From the NCBI RefSeq assembly GCF_029626265.1, contig NZ_JARUBN010000001.1, forward strand, positions 1 to 64,000: a stretch of DNA of 64,000 nucleotides. The letters are read 5' to 3'. Below the pieces are notes generated by a model, which was given only the letters and a program-made list of their open reading frames with translations, did no database searches and was not told the DNA's origin. A program made the position numbers and the translations under genes. Below are positions 22,979 to 31,623 of the stretch, in pieces. The stretch is from Micromonospora sp. WMMD1102. GTDB taxonomy: Bacteria; Actinomycetota; Actinomycetes; Mycobacteriales; Micromonosporaceae. How positions within the stretch are numbered: the first letter of the stretch is position 1; the number at the start of each line of letters is the position of its first letter.

Positions 22979-24921
22979 CCGTGGCCAGCGACAAGCGGGA
23001 GCTGCTGCTCGTCATCAAGGGCGACGACAAGGCGTCCGGACCGCTGAAGAAGGTCGGCGACGCCGCCGATGACGCCAAGGACGACCTCAAGGATCTCAAC
23101 GCCGGGCTGAAGAAGCTGGACGACGCCTCCGCTGACGCCACGGCCCAGATCGCGAAGCTGCGGGCCGAAATCGCGAAGACCGGCGACCTGGAACTGGTCA
23201 AGGATCTCGCCAAGCAGGAACAGCGACTCAAGGCGTTCGCCCGCCAGCGGAAGCTGCTGCTGGGCGACTCGCAGGTCGACACCAAGGGCGTCGCTGATAT
23301 CGGGGTCGGCATCGGCGCCCGGCTCGGCCCGATCGTCGTGCAAAGCCTCGGCCAGGCGGTCGGCAAGGCTGGCCCGGGGATCGCCATCGGCGCGCCGATC
23401 GTGGCCGGCGTAGCGACCTGGCTGACCTCGGCGGCCGGCGGGGCGGTGCTGGCCGGCGCCGCCGTCGGGGCCGTCGCCGGAGGCGTAAAGCTGGCGTCGA
23501 AGGACCCGCGCGTGCAGGCGGCCGGCGCCGAGATGGCCAACTCGATCGGCAACCAACTGGAGCGGGCCGCAGAGCCGTTTGTGCCGGCAACCCTCGGGGC
23601 GATCCGCACCGTCCGGTCCGGGTTCCGTGACCTCGATGACGAGCTGTCCGGCATCTTCGGCTCGGCCGCGGACTACGTGCAACCTCTGGCACGGGCGCTG
23701 GTCGGGCTCGGAAAGAACGCCGCGCCGAGCCTGGAGCGGTTGGTCCGGGCGGCCGGGCCGGTAGTGACGATGCTGGGCCGGGAACTGCCGGAGCTGGGCG
23801 ACGACATCGGCTCGGCGCTGGACTCGATCAGCGACAGCGCACCGGCCGCCGCCCGGTCGCTGGGTCTGGTGCTCGACATCGCAGGGGCGGGCATCAAGAC
23901 CGTCGGCGGGGCGGTCGAGCTGGCGTCGAAGGCGTTCATGTACGCCGACGTGCTGGCCGCCGCGTTCCGGGGCGGCGTCGCCGAGGCAGCCGGTACCGCC
24001 GGGGAGTACGCGACGGCGGCGGCGGAAGCCGATCGGGAGTCGACGGACTGGGCTGCCGCGCTGGCCGATCTCGGCAACAAGGCGGGCGCGGCAGCGGTCG
24101 AGGTCGAATCGCTGCACGACGCGCAGGTCCGGATCACCAACTCCAACCTGTCTGCGGCCGAGGCCAACCTCCGCGTAGCCGAGGCGATCGACGCGGTCAA
24201 GGAAGCGGCCGACGGCCGGAAGCGCGTCACTCGGGCCGAAGAGGCGGCTCTGTATGACCTGGCCCGGTCCCTGAACGAAGCTACAGCAGCGTTCGATGAT
24301 CAAGGGCACAGCGCGCACCAGGCGAGCGAGCGCAACCAGCAGATCCGCCGGGACTTCATCCGGGCCGCCGAGGCGGCCGGGCACTCCCGCAAGGAGGCCG
24401 AGCGGCTGGCCAATCAGTACCTCAACATGCCCAAGGGCGCGAAGCTCACCATCACAGCGAATACGAAGCAGGCGGCCAACGCCCTGTCGGCGGTGCGGAA
24501 CACGCTGAACGCGCTCGACGGCCGGGTGGCCCGCGCGTCGGTCTACATCAGCGCATACCGGAAGAACTCCCTGCCGGCGTACAGCGAGGGCGGGCCGGTG
24601 CTCGGGCCAGGCCCGAAGGGCGTCGACTCGCGGCTGGCGATGCTGGCGCCGGGTGAGTACGTGCTCTCGGCGCGGGACGTCGACAAGCTCGGCGGCTCGG
24701 CCCGGATCGATGAGTGGCGGAAGGGCCTGCACGACGCGTCCCGGCCTGCGGTGGCCGGCGGGGCGAGCATGCGCGGCGGCGGCGGCGCGGTCATCCAGCT
24801 GGCCGCCGCACCGGGCGCCCCGGGCGAGCTGGTGCGGTACCTGATGCCGTACCTACAGGTCCGGGTCCTCAACGGCTACGGCGGCTCGGCGCAGCGCGCG
24901 TTCTCTGCCGGACGGGGATAG
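22975..24921 (+). CDS. Tape measure protein
   Basis: A 648-residue protein with coiled-coil N-terminal helices ('KKVGDAADDAKDDLKDLNAG...'), a Gly/Ala-rich hydrophobic stretch at about 110-180 likely to insert in the host membrane during DNA entry, and long Ala-rich helices. The C-terminal 'SEGGPVLGPGPKGVDSRLAML' with 'APGEYVLSARDVDKLGG' is typical of tape measures. It sets tail length; using the usual 1.5 angstrom per residue it predicts a tail near 100 nm. GTG 22975 overlaps the chaperone stop, and GTG 22981 is an alternative start. Confidence 0.9.
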   Translation: MTVASDKRELLLVIKGDDKASGPLKKVGDAADDAKDDLKDLNAGLKKLDDASADATAQIAKLRAEIAKTGDLELVKDLAKQEQRLKAFARQRKLLLGDSQVDTKGVADIGVGIGARLGPIVVQSLGQAVGKAGPGIAIGAPIVAGVATWLTSAAGGAVLAGAAVGAVAGGVKLASKDPRVQAAGAEMANSIGNQLERAAEPFVPATLGAIRTVRSGFRDLDDELSGIFGSAADYVQPLARALVGLGKNAAPSLERLVRAAGPVVTMLGRELPELGDDIGSALDSISDSAPAAARSLGLVLDIAGAGIKTVGGAVELASKAFMYADVLAAAFRGGVAEAAGTAGEYATAAAEADRESTDWAAALADLGNKAGAAAVEVESLHDAQVRITNSNLSAAEANLRVAEAIDAVKEAADGRKRVTRAEEAALYDLARSLNEATAAFDDQGHSAHQASERNQQIRRDFIRAAEAAGHSRKEAERLANQYLNMPKGAKLTITANTKQAANALSAVRNTLNALDGRVARASVYISAYRKNSLPAYSEGGPVLGPGPKGVDSRLAMLAPGEYVLSARDVDKLGGSARIDEWRKGLHDASRPAVAGGASMRGGGGAVIQLAAAPGAPGELVRYLMPYLQVRVLNGYGGSAQRAFSAGRG

Positions 24922-24931
24922 GGGGTAGGCG

Positions 24932-27900
24932 GTGGCGGTCGAGTTCGTCGCGGACACGGAAACCACGAACGGCACCGCCGGCACCAGCGTGGTCGTTGCC
25001 CGCCCGTCGGGCACCGCCGCCGGGCACGTCCTGGTCGCGTACGTCGCGGCCACCAGCGTCCCGGCCATCACCGCGCCAGCCGGCTGGACCCCGATCACCT
25101 CGGTCGACGCGAGCAGCTCGGTACGCCTCTCCGGCTACTACCGGGTTGCCGACGGGAGCGAGCCGGCGTCGTGGACGTGGACGCTCGGCAGCTCCCAGCG
25201 GGCATGGGGGTGGGTCGGCGCGTACTCGGGCGTCGACACCACCAGCGTTCTGGGCGAGACGGACACCGAGGCCGACACCTCGGCGGGCACCTCGTGGAGC
25301 GGGCCGCGGGCGGACGCGACTACGGGCACCCGGTACGTCGCCGCCCTGGCGACGGTCCGGACCGCCAGCGGCGTGGCGACCACGTCGACCGTCTCCGGTG
25401 GTAGCGAGCGGGCCGACCTGTCGACCAACGGCGGGGCGGGCACGGACATCGCCGCGGCGGTCGCCGACGGCGGGTACACCGGCTACCTGGAGGACGTGTC
25501 GTACCTGCCGGGCTGGACCACCAGCCAGTCCTGCACGGCCGGCGCGATGGTCCTCGCCGTGCTGTCGCCTGCGATGGTGCCGTACGGCGGCGGGCCGGAC
25601 ATCGCGCCGACGATCGAGGCCGCCTGGGGTGCTGACCCGGACGGCGACCCGGACGACTGGACGTGGGCGCCGCTGACCGGGGTGCTGGTGGAGGCGGGCA
25701 TCACGATCGACGTCGGCCTGGGCCCGGAGGCTCCGCCGTCGGGCCTGGTGGCGCCGCCGACGCACGTCAGCTTCACTTTGCGCAACGCTGACGGCCGTTA
25801 CACCCCGGACAACCCGCTGTCGCCGCTGTACCCGGACGTCGTCCAGGACGTGCCTCTGCGGATGACGCTGCCGTACGGCTACGCCCCGCCGACGCCCCGG
25901 TTCGTGGTCTTCGCCGAGAGCTGGGACCCGGACTGGGACGCCTCCACCCGGGGCGCGACCGTCCGGGTGGAGGCGTACGGCCGGCTCCACCGGCACCAGG
26001 CCGTCGACACCCCGGTCGAGTCGGCGATGCGGCGGGCGCTGTCCGGGATCCTGCTTGGGACGACGGGCTCGCGGGCGGTCGGCTACTGGCCGGCCGAGGA
26101 CGCGGCCGACGCTACGCAGGTGGCGTCGGCGATGGACGACCGGCCCGGTCTGGTCACCGGCGCGTGGTCGCCGGCCGCCGCCAGCGACTGCCCCGGGTCG
26201 GCGCCGCTGCCGACGCTGGCGGCGGGGACGCGGATCCAGGGCTACGTCAAGCCGTACGCCGGTACCGGGCACTGGTCGGTGGCGGCGGTCGTCAAGGTGC
26301 CGTCGGCGCCGGCCAGCACGTCGCCGCTACTGAAGGCGACGTGCACCGGCACCGCGCCGTACTGGACGATCGAGCTGACGCCCGCGTCGCCGGACACGCT
26401 TCACATCCGGGCGCACCTGGACGGCGACACGTCGCTGCTCAATGACTCGGTCGCCGTGGTCGAGGCCGACGTGCACGGGCAGTGGATCCTCGTCTACCTG
26501 CGGGTCACGCAGAACGGGTCGAACGTCGACTACACCGGCGGCTACGTCAGCGCCAACGCCGGCGTCAGCAAGTCCGGCACCCTGAACTCGCGGACGATCG
26601 GTGTGGTCCGGGAGGTCCGGGTCGACGGCACCACGTCCACCGACGGCATCGGTGTCGGGCATCTGCTGGCCGCCGCCGATTCGAACTTCAGCCCGGGCGT
26701 CGTGGGGCTGATCGCGCTCGACGCCGGCTCCGGCGACCGGCCACTGAGCCGGGTCGGCGACCTCGCGGACATGGCCGGCATGCCGCTGATCACCTACGCC
26801 GACCTACTCGTTGAGGACCCGCCGATGGGGCCGCTGCTGCCGACCACGCTGGTCGCGGCGCTCGACGAGTGCGCGGCCACCGACCAGGGGCTGATCCACG
26901 ACGGCGGGCCGGCCGGCGAGCTGGTGATGGTGGCCCGGTCGTCGCGGTACAACGCCGACGTCCGGATGCCGATCGACGTGACCCGGCGCGAGCTGGGGCA
27001 GCCGTTCGGGCCGACGTACAACAGCCGCTCGCGGGTCACCGACCTGACGGTGGCCCGGGCCGGCGGGTCGTCGGCGCGGTACACCGACACGACGGTCCGG
27101 GGCGGCCGGGCGCAACAGGTGACGCTCAGCCTGTCCCGCGACCAGTGGCAGTACCCGATCGCCGGCTACCGGGTTGCCGAGTCGATCGCGCCGGGCCTCC
27201 AGTACCCGGCAGTGACCCTGAACCTTCGGCGCACGCCCGCGCTGGTCGAGCAGTGGCTGCGGTCCCGGATCGGCTCGCGGGTCACCGTCGAGAACCTCTG
27301 GGACACGCACGGCCCGGCACCGGTGGACCAGGTCATCAAGGGCTACAGCGAGCGAATCAGCAAGACCCGCTGGGAGGTGACGCTGCACCTGACGCCTGCC
27401 GCACCGTACGACGTGGCGGTACTGGAGGCCACCGACGACACCGCGTTCCGCACCGACGCGGGCGGGACCACGCTGGCGGCGGCGGCCGGGTCGTCGGCGA
27501 CACAGCTCCTGGCGGTGTCCGAGGGCGCGCTGCTGTCCACCAGCAGCGGCGACTTCCCGGTCGACGTGGACCTCGTGGGCGAACAGGTGACCATCACGGC
27601 CGCGCCCACCAGCGCGTTCGCCGACCCGTTCTCCCGGACGGTCGGGTCCGGGTGGGGCACGCCCGGGCAGAGTGTCCCCGGCACTGCGTACACGGTGGTC
27701 GGCACGGCCAGCGACTACAACGTGGTGGGCGGCACGACCGGGCGGATCACGACGGCGGGCGTCAACACGCTCTACCTGGCGTACGCCGACATGGGCTCAC
27801 CCGACGGCGAGGTGGATCTGCAGGTGGTGGTGCCGGTGCTGCCGACCGGTGCGGCGATCACGCCTCGGGCGGTAGGGCGGCTGACCGATGCCAGCAACTA

Positions 27901-28336
27901 CCTGGAGGCGCAGGTCAGTATCGCCACCAGCGGCGCCGCGACCTTGCAGCTCTTCCGCCGGGTCGGGGGGTTGGGGTCGTCCATCGCCGACGCGGCAGCC
28001 GTCTCGGTCGGCACCCACTCGGCGGGTAACGCATGGCGGATCGTGCTCAACTTCATCGGCGAGGTGGTCCGGGCGCGGGCCTGGAACGCCACCAGCGGGA
28101 CCGACCCCCGCCGCTGGCAGACCGTCGGATCCGACACCCTGGTGCCGCTGGGCACGAACATCGGCGCCTCGGTCCGCCGCGAGACCGGCAACACCAACGG
28201 GTCCCAAAACATCGACTGGGACAACATCACCGCGCAGAACCCACAGGTGCTCGCCGTGACCCGGGGTGCGTACGGGCGGGCGCACGACGCGGGCACCCCG
28301 ATCAGGCTCTGGCGCGGCCGGGGCATCGCACTGTAG
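24932..28336 (+). CDS. Large tail-tip / minor tail protein with lectin-like insert
   Basis: A 1134-residue protein, GTG 24932. Residues 1-200 are a beta-sandwich common on phage and surface proteins ('VRLSGYYRVADGSEPASWTW', 'AYSGVDTTSV'). Residues 205-390 look like a tail-hub region ('PTHVSFTLRNADGRYTPDNP'). Residues 390-600 resemble a LamG/concanavalin-type module ('AVGYWPAEDAADA', 'GHWSVAAVVKVPSAP'). Hub-like sequence resumes ('YRVAESIAPGLQYPAVTLNL'), and residues from about 890 form another jelly-roll-like domain. It likely forms the tail tip and contacts host cell-wall carbohydrate. Confidence 0.8.
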   Translation: MAVEFVADTETTNGTAGTSVVVARPSGTAAGHVLVAYVAATSVPAITAPAGWTPITSVDASSSVRLSGYYRVADGSEPASWTWTLGSSQRAWGWVGAYSGVDTTSVLGETDTEADTSAGTSWSGPRADATTGTRYVAALATVRTASGVATTSTVSGGSERADLSTNGGAGTDIAAAVADGGYTGYLEDVSYLPGWTTSQSCTAGAMVLAVLSPAMVPYGGGPDIAPTIEAAWGADPDGDPDDWTWAPLTGVLVEAGITIDVGLGPEAPPSGLVAPPTHVSFTLRNADGRYTPDNPLSPLYPDVVQDVPLRMTLPYGYAPPTPRFVVFAESWDPDWDASTRGATVRVEAYGRLHRHQAVDTPVESAMRRALSGILLGTTGSRAVGYWPAEDAADATQVASAMDDRPGLVTGAWSPAAASDCPGSAPLPTLAAGTRIQGYVKPYAGTGHWSVAAVVKVPSAPASTSPLLKATCTGTAPYWTIELTPASPDTLHIRAHLDGDTSLLNDSVAVVEADVHGQWILVYLRVTQNGSNVDYTGGYVSANAGVSKSGTLNSRTIGVVREVRVDGTTSTDGIGVGHLLAAADSNFSPGVVGLIALDAGSGDRPLSRVGDLADMAGMPLITYADLLVEDPPMGPLLPTTLVAALDECAATDQGLIHDGGPAGELVMVARSSRYNADVRMPIDVTRRELGQPFGPTYNSRSRVTDLTVARAGGSSARYTDTTVRGGRAQQVTLSLSRDQWQYPIAGYRVAESIAPGLQYPAVTLNLRRTPALVEQWLRSRIGSRVTVENLWDTHGPAPVDQVIKGYSERISKTRWEVTLHLTPAAPYDVAVLEATDDTAFRTDAGGTTLAAAAGSSATQLLAVSEGALLSTSSGDFPVDVDLVGEQVTITAAPTSAFADPFSRTVGSGWGTPGQSVPGTAYTVVGTASDYNVVGGTTGRITTAGVNTLYLAYADMGSPDGEVDLQVVVPVLPTGAAITPRAVGRLTDASNYLEAQVSIATSGAATLQLFRRVGGLGSSIADAAAVSVGTHSAGNAWRIVLNFIGEVVRARAWNATSGTDPRRWQTVGSDTLVPLGTNIGASVRRETGNTNGSQNIDWDNITAQNPQVLAVTRGAYGRAHDAGTPIRLWRGRGIAL

Positions 28337-28347
28337 AAGGAGGCGTC

Positions 28348-28782
28348 GTGCCGTTCGCTGGCTTACAGAAGGTGACCGCCAACCAGCTCAACGGGCTGAT
28401 TACCGGCGTGTACTACGCGATCGGGTCGGCCGATCTTAACGGGGCGGCGACGAACGCGGACGTGCCGGGCGTGACCGTGGACGTCACCACGGCCACGACC
28501 GGCGCCACGTACGCGGCGTTCTGCACCTGGGCGGTCGACCTGACCGGCAACGTCACCACGGAAGGGCTCGGCCGGCTGAGCGTGGACGGCAGCCTGCAAT
28601 CCCCGCTGGTGCGGTGGGGGCAGGCCCTGACCACCGACCGGCTGATGCAGACGCAGACCTACTCCGGCCAGCTCGGCAGCCCGGACACCTACACCTTCAA
28701 GATCGTGGCGTCGCCGCCTGCATCGCACACGATCCAGGGTGCGAACTCATCGATCCTGGTCCTGATCTTCGAGGCGGTGTAA
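28348..28782 (+). CDS. Minor tail protein
   Basis: A 144-residue beta-rich protein, GTG 28348, with AGAAGGAGG 6 nt upstream. 'KVTANQLNGLI' at the start and 'HTIQGANSSILVLIFEAV' at the end are typical of small actinophage tail-fibre or tip accessory proteins. It directly follows the tail-tip gene and precedes the peptidase gene. No catalytic motif is seen. Confidence 0.65.
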   Translation: MPFAGLQKVTANQLNGLITGVYYAIGSADLNGAATNADVPGVTVDVTTATTGATYAAFCTWAVDLTGNVTTEGLGRLSVDGSLQSPLVRWGQALTTDRLMQTQTYSGQLGSPDTYTFKIVASPPASHTIQGANSSILVLIFEAV

Positions 28783-28785
28783 CCG

Positions 28786-29724
28786 GTGACGATCGCCCCC
28801 GAGAACCTGAAGGCGGTCCGGCGGCTGCTGCTCGACCACCTGGACATCCGAGAGAACTCGAACGCGTACCCGACCGACCTGGACCCGAACGAGGTCGGGA
28901 TCATCGGCGACCCGAACCACCGCGGCGGCTACCACTGCGGTCGGGACCGCGTCGATGACGACGACTACTCGGTGCGGGAGTCGTCCCGGGACCGGTCCGG
29001 GTTGACCGAGGCGGCGTCGGCGCTGGACATCGGCCAGTGGTCGACCACCGTGGCGGGCAAGCGGCACGACCTGCGCAGCATGTCGATCTGGCTGGTCGCT
29101 CAGTGCAAGGCCGGCGCGGCGGACACGCGGGACATCCGCGAGGTCATCTACTCGCCCGACGGTGACGTGGTGAAGCGCTGGGACCGGCTCGGGAAGCGGT
29201 CGTCCGGCGACAGCTCGCACCGCTGGCACACGCACATCTCGTACCACCGGGACGCGACCCGGGCGGGCCGGGACCTCACCGCGCTGTTCCGGCGGTACCT
29301 GACCACGATCGGCCTCGCGGCCGGAGAGGACGACGACATGTTCTGCCAGTACGGCCAGCGCGGGGCGGCGGTGAAGCTGCTCCAGTACCGGCTACACAAC
29401 CTCGGCCACTCGCCCGGCGACATCGACTCCACCTACGGGGACAAGACCGCCGTAGCGCTGGCCGCTGCGGTGCGTGCCTACAACGGGGCCGTGACTGACG
29501 GCCGTACCTACGGGCCCGAGCAGATGATCTACCTGGACGTGATGTGGAGCCGCAAGTACGGCGGCGGTGGCCAGCCCGGACCGGCCGGCCCGCCCGGAGC
29601 CCCGGGCCCCGCCGGCCCGCCCGGACCGGCCGGGGACGTCACCGCCACGGTTGCCGGGGCGGTCGCCGAGATCGGCCGCCGGATCGTCGCCGGCGCCGCT
29701 TCAGAGAGCCAGGCCCGTGGGTGA
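28786..29724 (+). CDS. Endolysin-like peptidase with peptidoglycan-binding and collagen-like segments
   Basis: A 312-residue protein, GTG 28786. Residues 1-172 look like an M15/VanY-type metallopeptidase: His50-Cys, an acidic loop near 55-60, and 'HRWHTHISYHRDA' (145-157) carrying the H-x-H zinc ligands. Residues 186-255 are a PG_binding_1 domain ('GQRGAAVKLLQYRLHNLG', 'GDIDSTYGDKTAVAL'). Residues 262-283 are Gly-Pro-Pro/Ala collagen-like triplets. It should cleave cell-wall cross-links. It precedes the holin candidates, so it is the best endolysin, although the collagen repeat is more usual in virion fibres. Confidence 0.75.
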   Translation: MTIAPENLKAVRRLLLDHLDIRENSNAYPTDLDPNEVGIIGDPNHRGGYHCGRDRVDDDDYSVRESSRDRSGLTEAASALDIGQWSTTVAGKRHDLRSMSIWLVAQCKAGAADTRDIREVIYSPDGDVVKRWDRLGKRSSGDSSHRWHTHISYHRDATRAGRDLTALFRRYLTTIGLAAGEDDDMFCQYGQRGAAVKLLQYRLHNLGHSPGDIDSTYGDKTAVALAAAVRAYNGAVTDGRTYGPEQMIYLDVMWSRKYGGGGQPGPAGPPGAPGPAGPPGPAGDVTATVAGAVAEIGRRIVAGAASESQARG

Positions 29725-29987
29725 CGCTCGAGCAGCGGGTCCCCTTGCTGCGGGACCTCATCTGTCTACTGGCCGGGCTGGGCGGGTTCGGGCACTCGGT
29801 GGTCACCGGGGCGGGGTGGCCGCCGCTGCTGGTGTCCGCCGCCCTGATGGCCGGGCCCGGGGTCGTGCAGCTCTGGCTGGCCGGGCGTACCCCGGGCGGT
29901 GGGCTGTCGTCGGTGCCGGTGCTGCCGGATCCGTCGCTGCCGTCGCCGTCGCCATCGCCCGCGCCCTCGGCGGGTGAGGGCGCGTGA
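29721..29987 (+). CDS. Membrane protein, holin candidate
   Basis: An 88-residue protein, GTG 29721 overlapping the endolysin stop. Two hydrophobic segments are predicted (about 11-30 and 33-52), followed by a Ser/Pro-rich tail. Its size, topology and place directly after the endolysin fit a holin or anti-holin. No specific family is recognised. Confidence 0.6.
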   Translation: MTLEQRVPLLRDLICLLAGLGGFGHSVVTGAGWPPLLVSAALMAGPGVVQLWLAGRTPGGGLSSVPVLPDPSLPSPSPSPAPSAGEGA

Positions 29988-30262
29988 GCCCGCACCGTAG
30001 GCCGGTGCCGCTCTGGTACGCGCTGCTCGCCGTGCTCCTGTCGGTGCTGGCGGTGTCCGGCGCGACGCTGGCGTACACCGCGCACGTCCAGCGGGAGGCG
30101 GCGGCGGCCGACCGGGCTGCCGACCGGGAGGCGGACCAGCGCTGGTGCGAGCTGCTGACGGTGCTGGACGAGGCGTACGGCAGCACGCCGCCGCAGACGG
30201 AGCTGGGCCGGCGGGTCGCCGACGCGGTGCACCAGCTGCGGGTCGGCTTCAACTGCACCTGA
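29984..30262 (+). CDS. Single-span membrane protein, possible spanin-like
   Basis: A 92-residue protein, GTG 29984. A basic N-terminus (SPHRRPVPLW) is followed by one membrane span (about 10-31) and a charged coiled-coil-like segment rich in Ala/Arg/Glu. Two Cys are present (one at the extreme C-terminal 'FNCT'). This N-in layout with an external helix resembles inner-membrane lysis proteins. A role in lysis is inferred from position. Confidence 0.55.
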   Translation: MSPHRRPVPLWYALLAVLLSVLAVSGATLAYTAHVQREAAAADRAADREADQRWCELLTVLDEAYGSTPPQTELGRRVADAVHQLRVGFNCT

Positions 30263-30325
30263 ACTTCCGGCCTGGCCATTCAGGTTTCGGGCCGCTTCCT
30301 TGAAATCGACCTGAGGAGGGTCACC

Positions 30326-30568
30326 ATGGGCACCACCTACGTACCTGCGTCGGCCAGCGCCGACGCGAAGAACCGCGCGTTCCGCACGTTCTGGCAGGGG
30401 CTGCTGGTCGACGTCGGCGCGGTGCTCGCCGCCGTCCTGGTCGTCGCGCTCGGGGACATCCAGTGGACGGAGACGTACTGGATCGGCGTCGCGTCGCTGG
30501 TCGGCAAGACGGTCATCACCGCCGTGGTGTCGTACGTGGCGCGGAAGACCGTGCCGCCGGCACCGTGA
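30326..30568 (+). CDS. Holin
   Basis: An 80-residue protein, ATG 30326, with GAGGAGGG 6 nt upstream. A charged N-terminal segment (DAKNRAFRTFWQ) is followed by two membrane spans, about 25-43 ('LVDVGAVLAAVLVVALG') and 52-70. This matches small actinophage holins with two spans. It is the best holin candidate of the three membrane proteins in the lysis block. Confidence 0.7.
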   Translation: MGTTYVPASASADAKNRAFRTFWQGLLVDVGAVLAAVLVVALGDIQWTETYWIGVASLVGKTVITAVVSYVARKTVPPAP

Positions 30569-30669
30569 TGTGTCGCCGCGAGCCGCCTCAGCGGACGGCG
30601 CCGAACGTGCCGATCCCACCGCCGCGCGCTGAGCCGCCCCCGCCGCCTCCACCACCGCCGTCCGGCTGA
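30568..30669 (+). CDS. 33-residue proline-rich peptide
   Basis: ATG 30568 is coupled to the holin stop (TGATG), and the frame ends at 30669. It begins MCRREPPQRTAPN and ends in an uninterrupted run of nine prolines. It may be a genuine small translated frame or simply run-on coding-like sequence. No function can be given. Confidence 0.35.
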   Translation: MCRREPPQRTAPNVPIPPPRAEPPPPPPPPPSG

Positions 30670-30952
30670 CCCCTGGGGTACGCTCCAGGCACTACCGAGG
30701 CCCGGTGCAGCGAACGTAGCGGGGCCCTCGCATTGCCCAGGACTCCGAAAAATGAGGCCCCGCCGTGGACATGGGGCCGACGCGGCGCACCAGGGCGTAG
30801 CCACGTACGCCCGCGCCACCCGTACCGGCGGGGAACCCGGTGCCCCGCCGACGGGCTCAGGCTCGGCAACCCCCGCTGCGGGGTGATACGCAGCAAGCGG
30901 CCCCGGTCGGTCCCTTACGGGATCGGCCGGGGCCGCTTCGTCATGTCCGAGG
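30670..30952. other. Structured gap at the end of the late operon
   Basis: There is no convincing gene in this 283-nt stretch. It is crowded with inverted repeats: GGCCCC/GGGGCC (30756-30761/30773-30778), CGGCGGGG/CCCCGCCG (30826-30833/30843-30850), CCCCGCTGCGGGG (30871-30883) and the strong hairpin at 30896-30937. It may carry an RNA, an att or cos-type site, or only stacked terminators. Confidence 0.5.
30896..30937. terminator. 19-bp stem bidirectional terminator
   Basis: The arms 30896-30914 and 30919-30937 pair over 19 bp with two G-T wobbles and a TTAC loop. It sits between the rightward lysis genes and the leftward antitoxin gene, so it can stop transcription from both sides. Confidence 0.75.
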
Positions 30953-31411
30953 TCAGGCCGTCCGGTCGTGCCGAGCGGCGATTTCCCAGAAGTCCACGCC
31001 GTTCACGATGGCCGACAGGTCCAGGTCACCGTGCTCGGTCAGCGGGTACCCGTCGAACTCCCGGTCGTGGGCGGGGCCGTAGAAGTCGTTGCCGCTGAGG
31101 CTGACGCTGTCCGGCAGCGCGTCGTTGATGGCGGCCCGGTAGTCGGCCGCGACCGCGTCCACGTCGTAGTCGCTGACGTGGTCGCCGAGAGCGACTACGA
31201 CGCTGTCCTCGACGGTGAGGTGGGAGCCATCGGCGTTGGCCCAGGTGCCGTACGAAGTGGTCGTCGTCATGGTCTGCTCCTTGATCGGGACGATGCGGGC
31301 TGCGGGCTTGCCGTTGCGGGTGAGCACGATGTCGGCGCCCTGCTGGACGGCGGTTACAATGTCACCGAGCCGCTTTCGGGCGTCTTCGATGCCAATCTCT
31401 CGGCTGCTCAT
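30953..31411 (-). CDS. Phd/YefM-type antitoxin fused to an unknown domain
   Basis: A 152-residue protein. Residues 1-45 are a Phd/YefM N-terminal DNA-binding domain ('IGIEDARKRLGDIVTAVQQG', 'IVLTRNGKPAARIVPI'). Residues 48-152 are an acidic unknown domain ('VDAVAADYRAAINDALPDSV', 'FDGYPLTEHGDLD'). An internal ATG (first base 31270) with an AAGGAG site 6 nt upstream could give the 105-residue domain alone. No toxin gene is adjacent. Two palindromes upstream (31419-31467) look like its own operators. It could regulate lysogen genes or neutralise a host toxin. Confidence 0.7.
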   Translation of the reverse strand: MSSREIGIEDARKRLGDIVTAVQQGADIVLTRNGKPAARIVPIKEQTMTTTTSYGTWANADGSHLTVEDSVVVALGDHVSDYDVDAVAADYRAAINDALPDSVSLSGNDFYGPAHDREFDGYPLTEHGDLDLSAIVNGVDFWEIAARHDRTA

Positions 31412-31418
31412 GGCCTAA

Positions 31419-31467
31419 ACCTTAAGGTATCGGCGAGCGTGATCGCAAGAGGAACCTTAAGGTTCCT
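31419..31467. promoter_or_regulatory. Paired palindromic operators of the Phd-like gene
   Basis: ACCTTAAGGT (31419-31428) lies 8 bp before the start codon. AGGAACCTTAAGGTTCCT (31450-31467), a perfect 18-bp palindrome, is centred 35 bp further upstream. Both share the AACCTTAAGG core. Phd-family antitoxins autoregulate through such sites. Confidence 0.7.
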
Positions 31468-31470
31468 CGG

Positions 31471-31524
31471 ACCGACACGGCGGCCCGGTCCATCGAGGAC
31501 CGGGCCGCTTCGTGCTGTGTCGGT
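31471..31524. terminator. Two-tier hairpin between the cargo operon and the antitoxin operators
   Basis: GCGGCCCGGTCC (31480-31491) pairs with GGACCGGGCCGC (31497-31508) around a 5-nt loop. ACCGACAC (31471-31478) pairs with GTGTCGGT (31517-31524) outside it. It should stop the leftward transcript of the genes at 31624-32434 before the antitoxin promoter. Confidence 0.65.
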
Positions 31525-31623
31525 GCCTTCCGATCCGGCCCGCCCCACCTGCCGTAGCCGTGGCCGGCGGCCGGAGGGTGGCCCGCCGACACCGGCAGCC
31601 TGCCCGGTCGTTGCCGCGACCGG

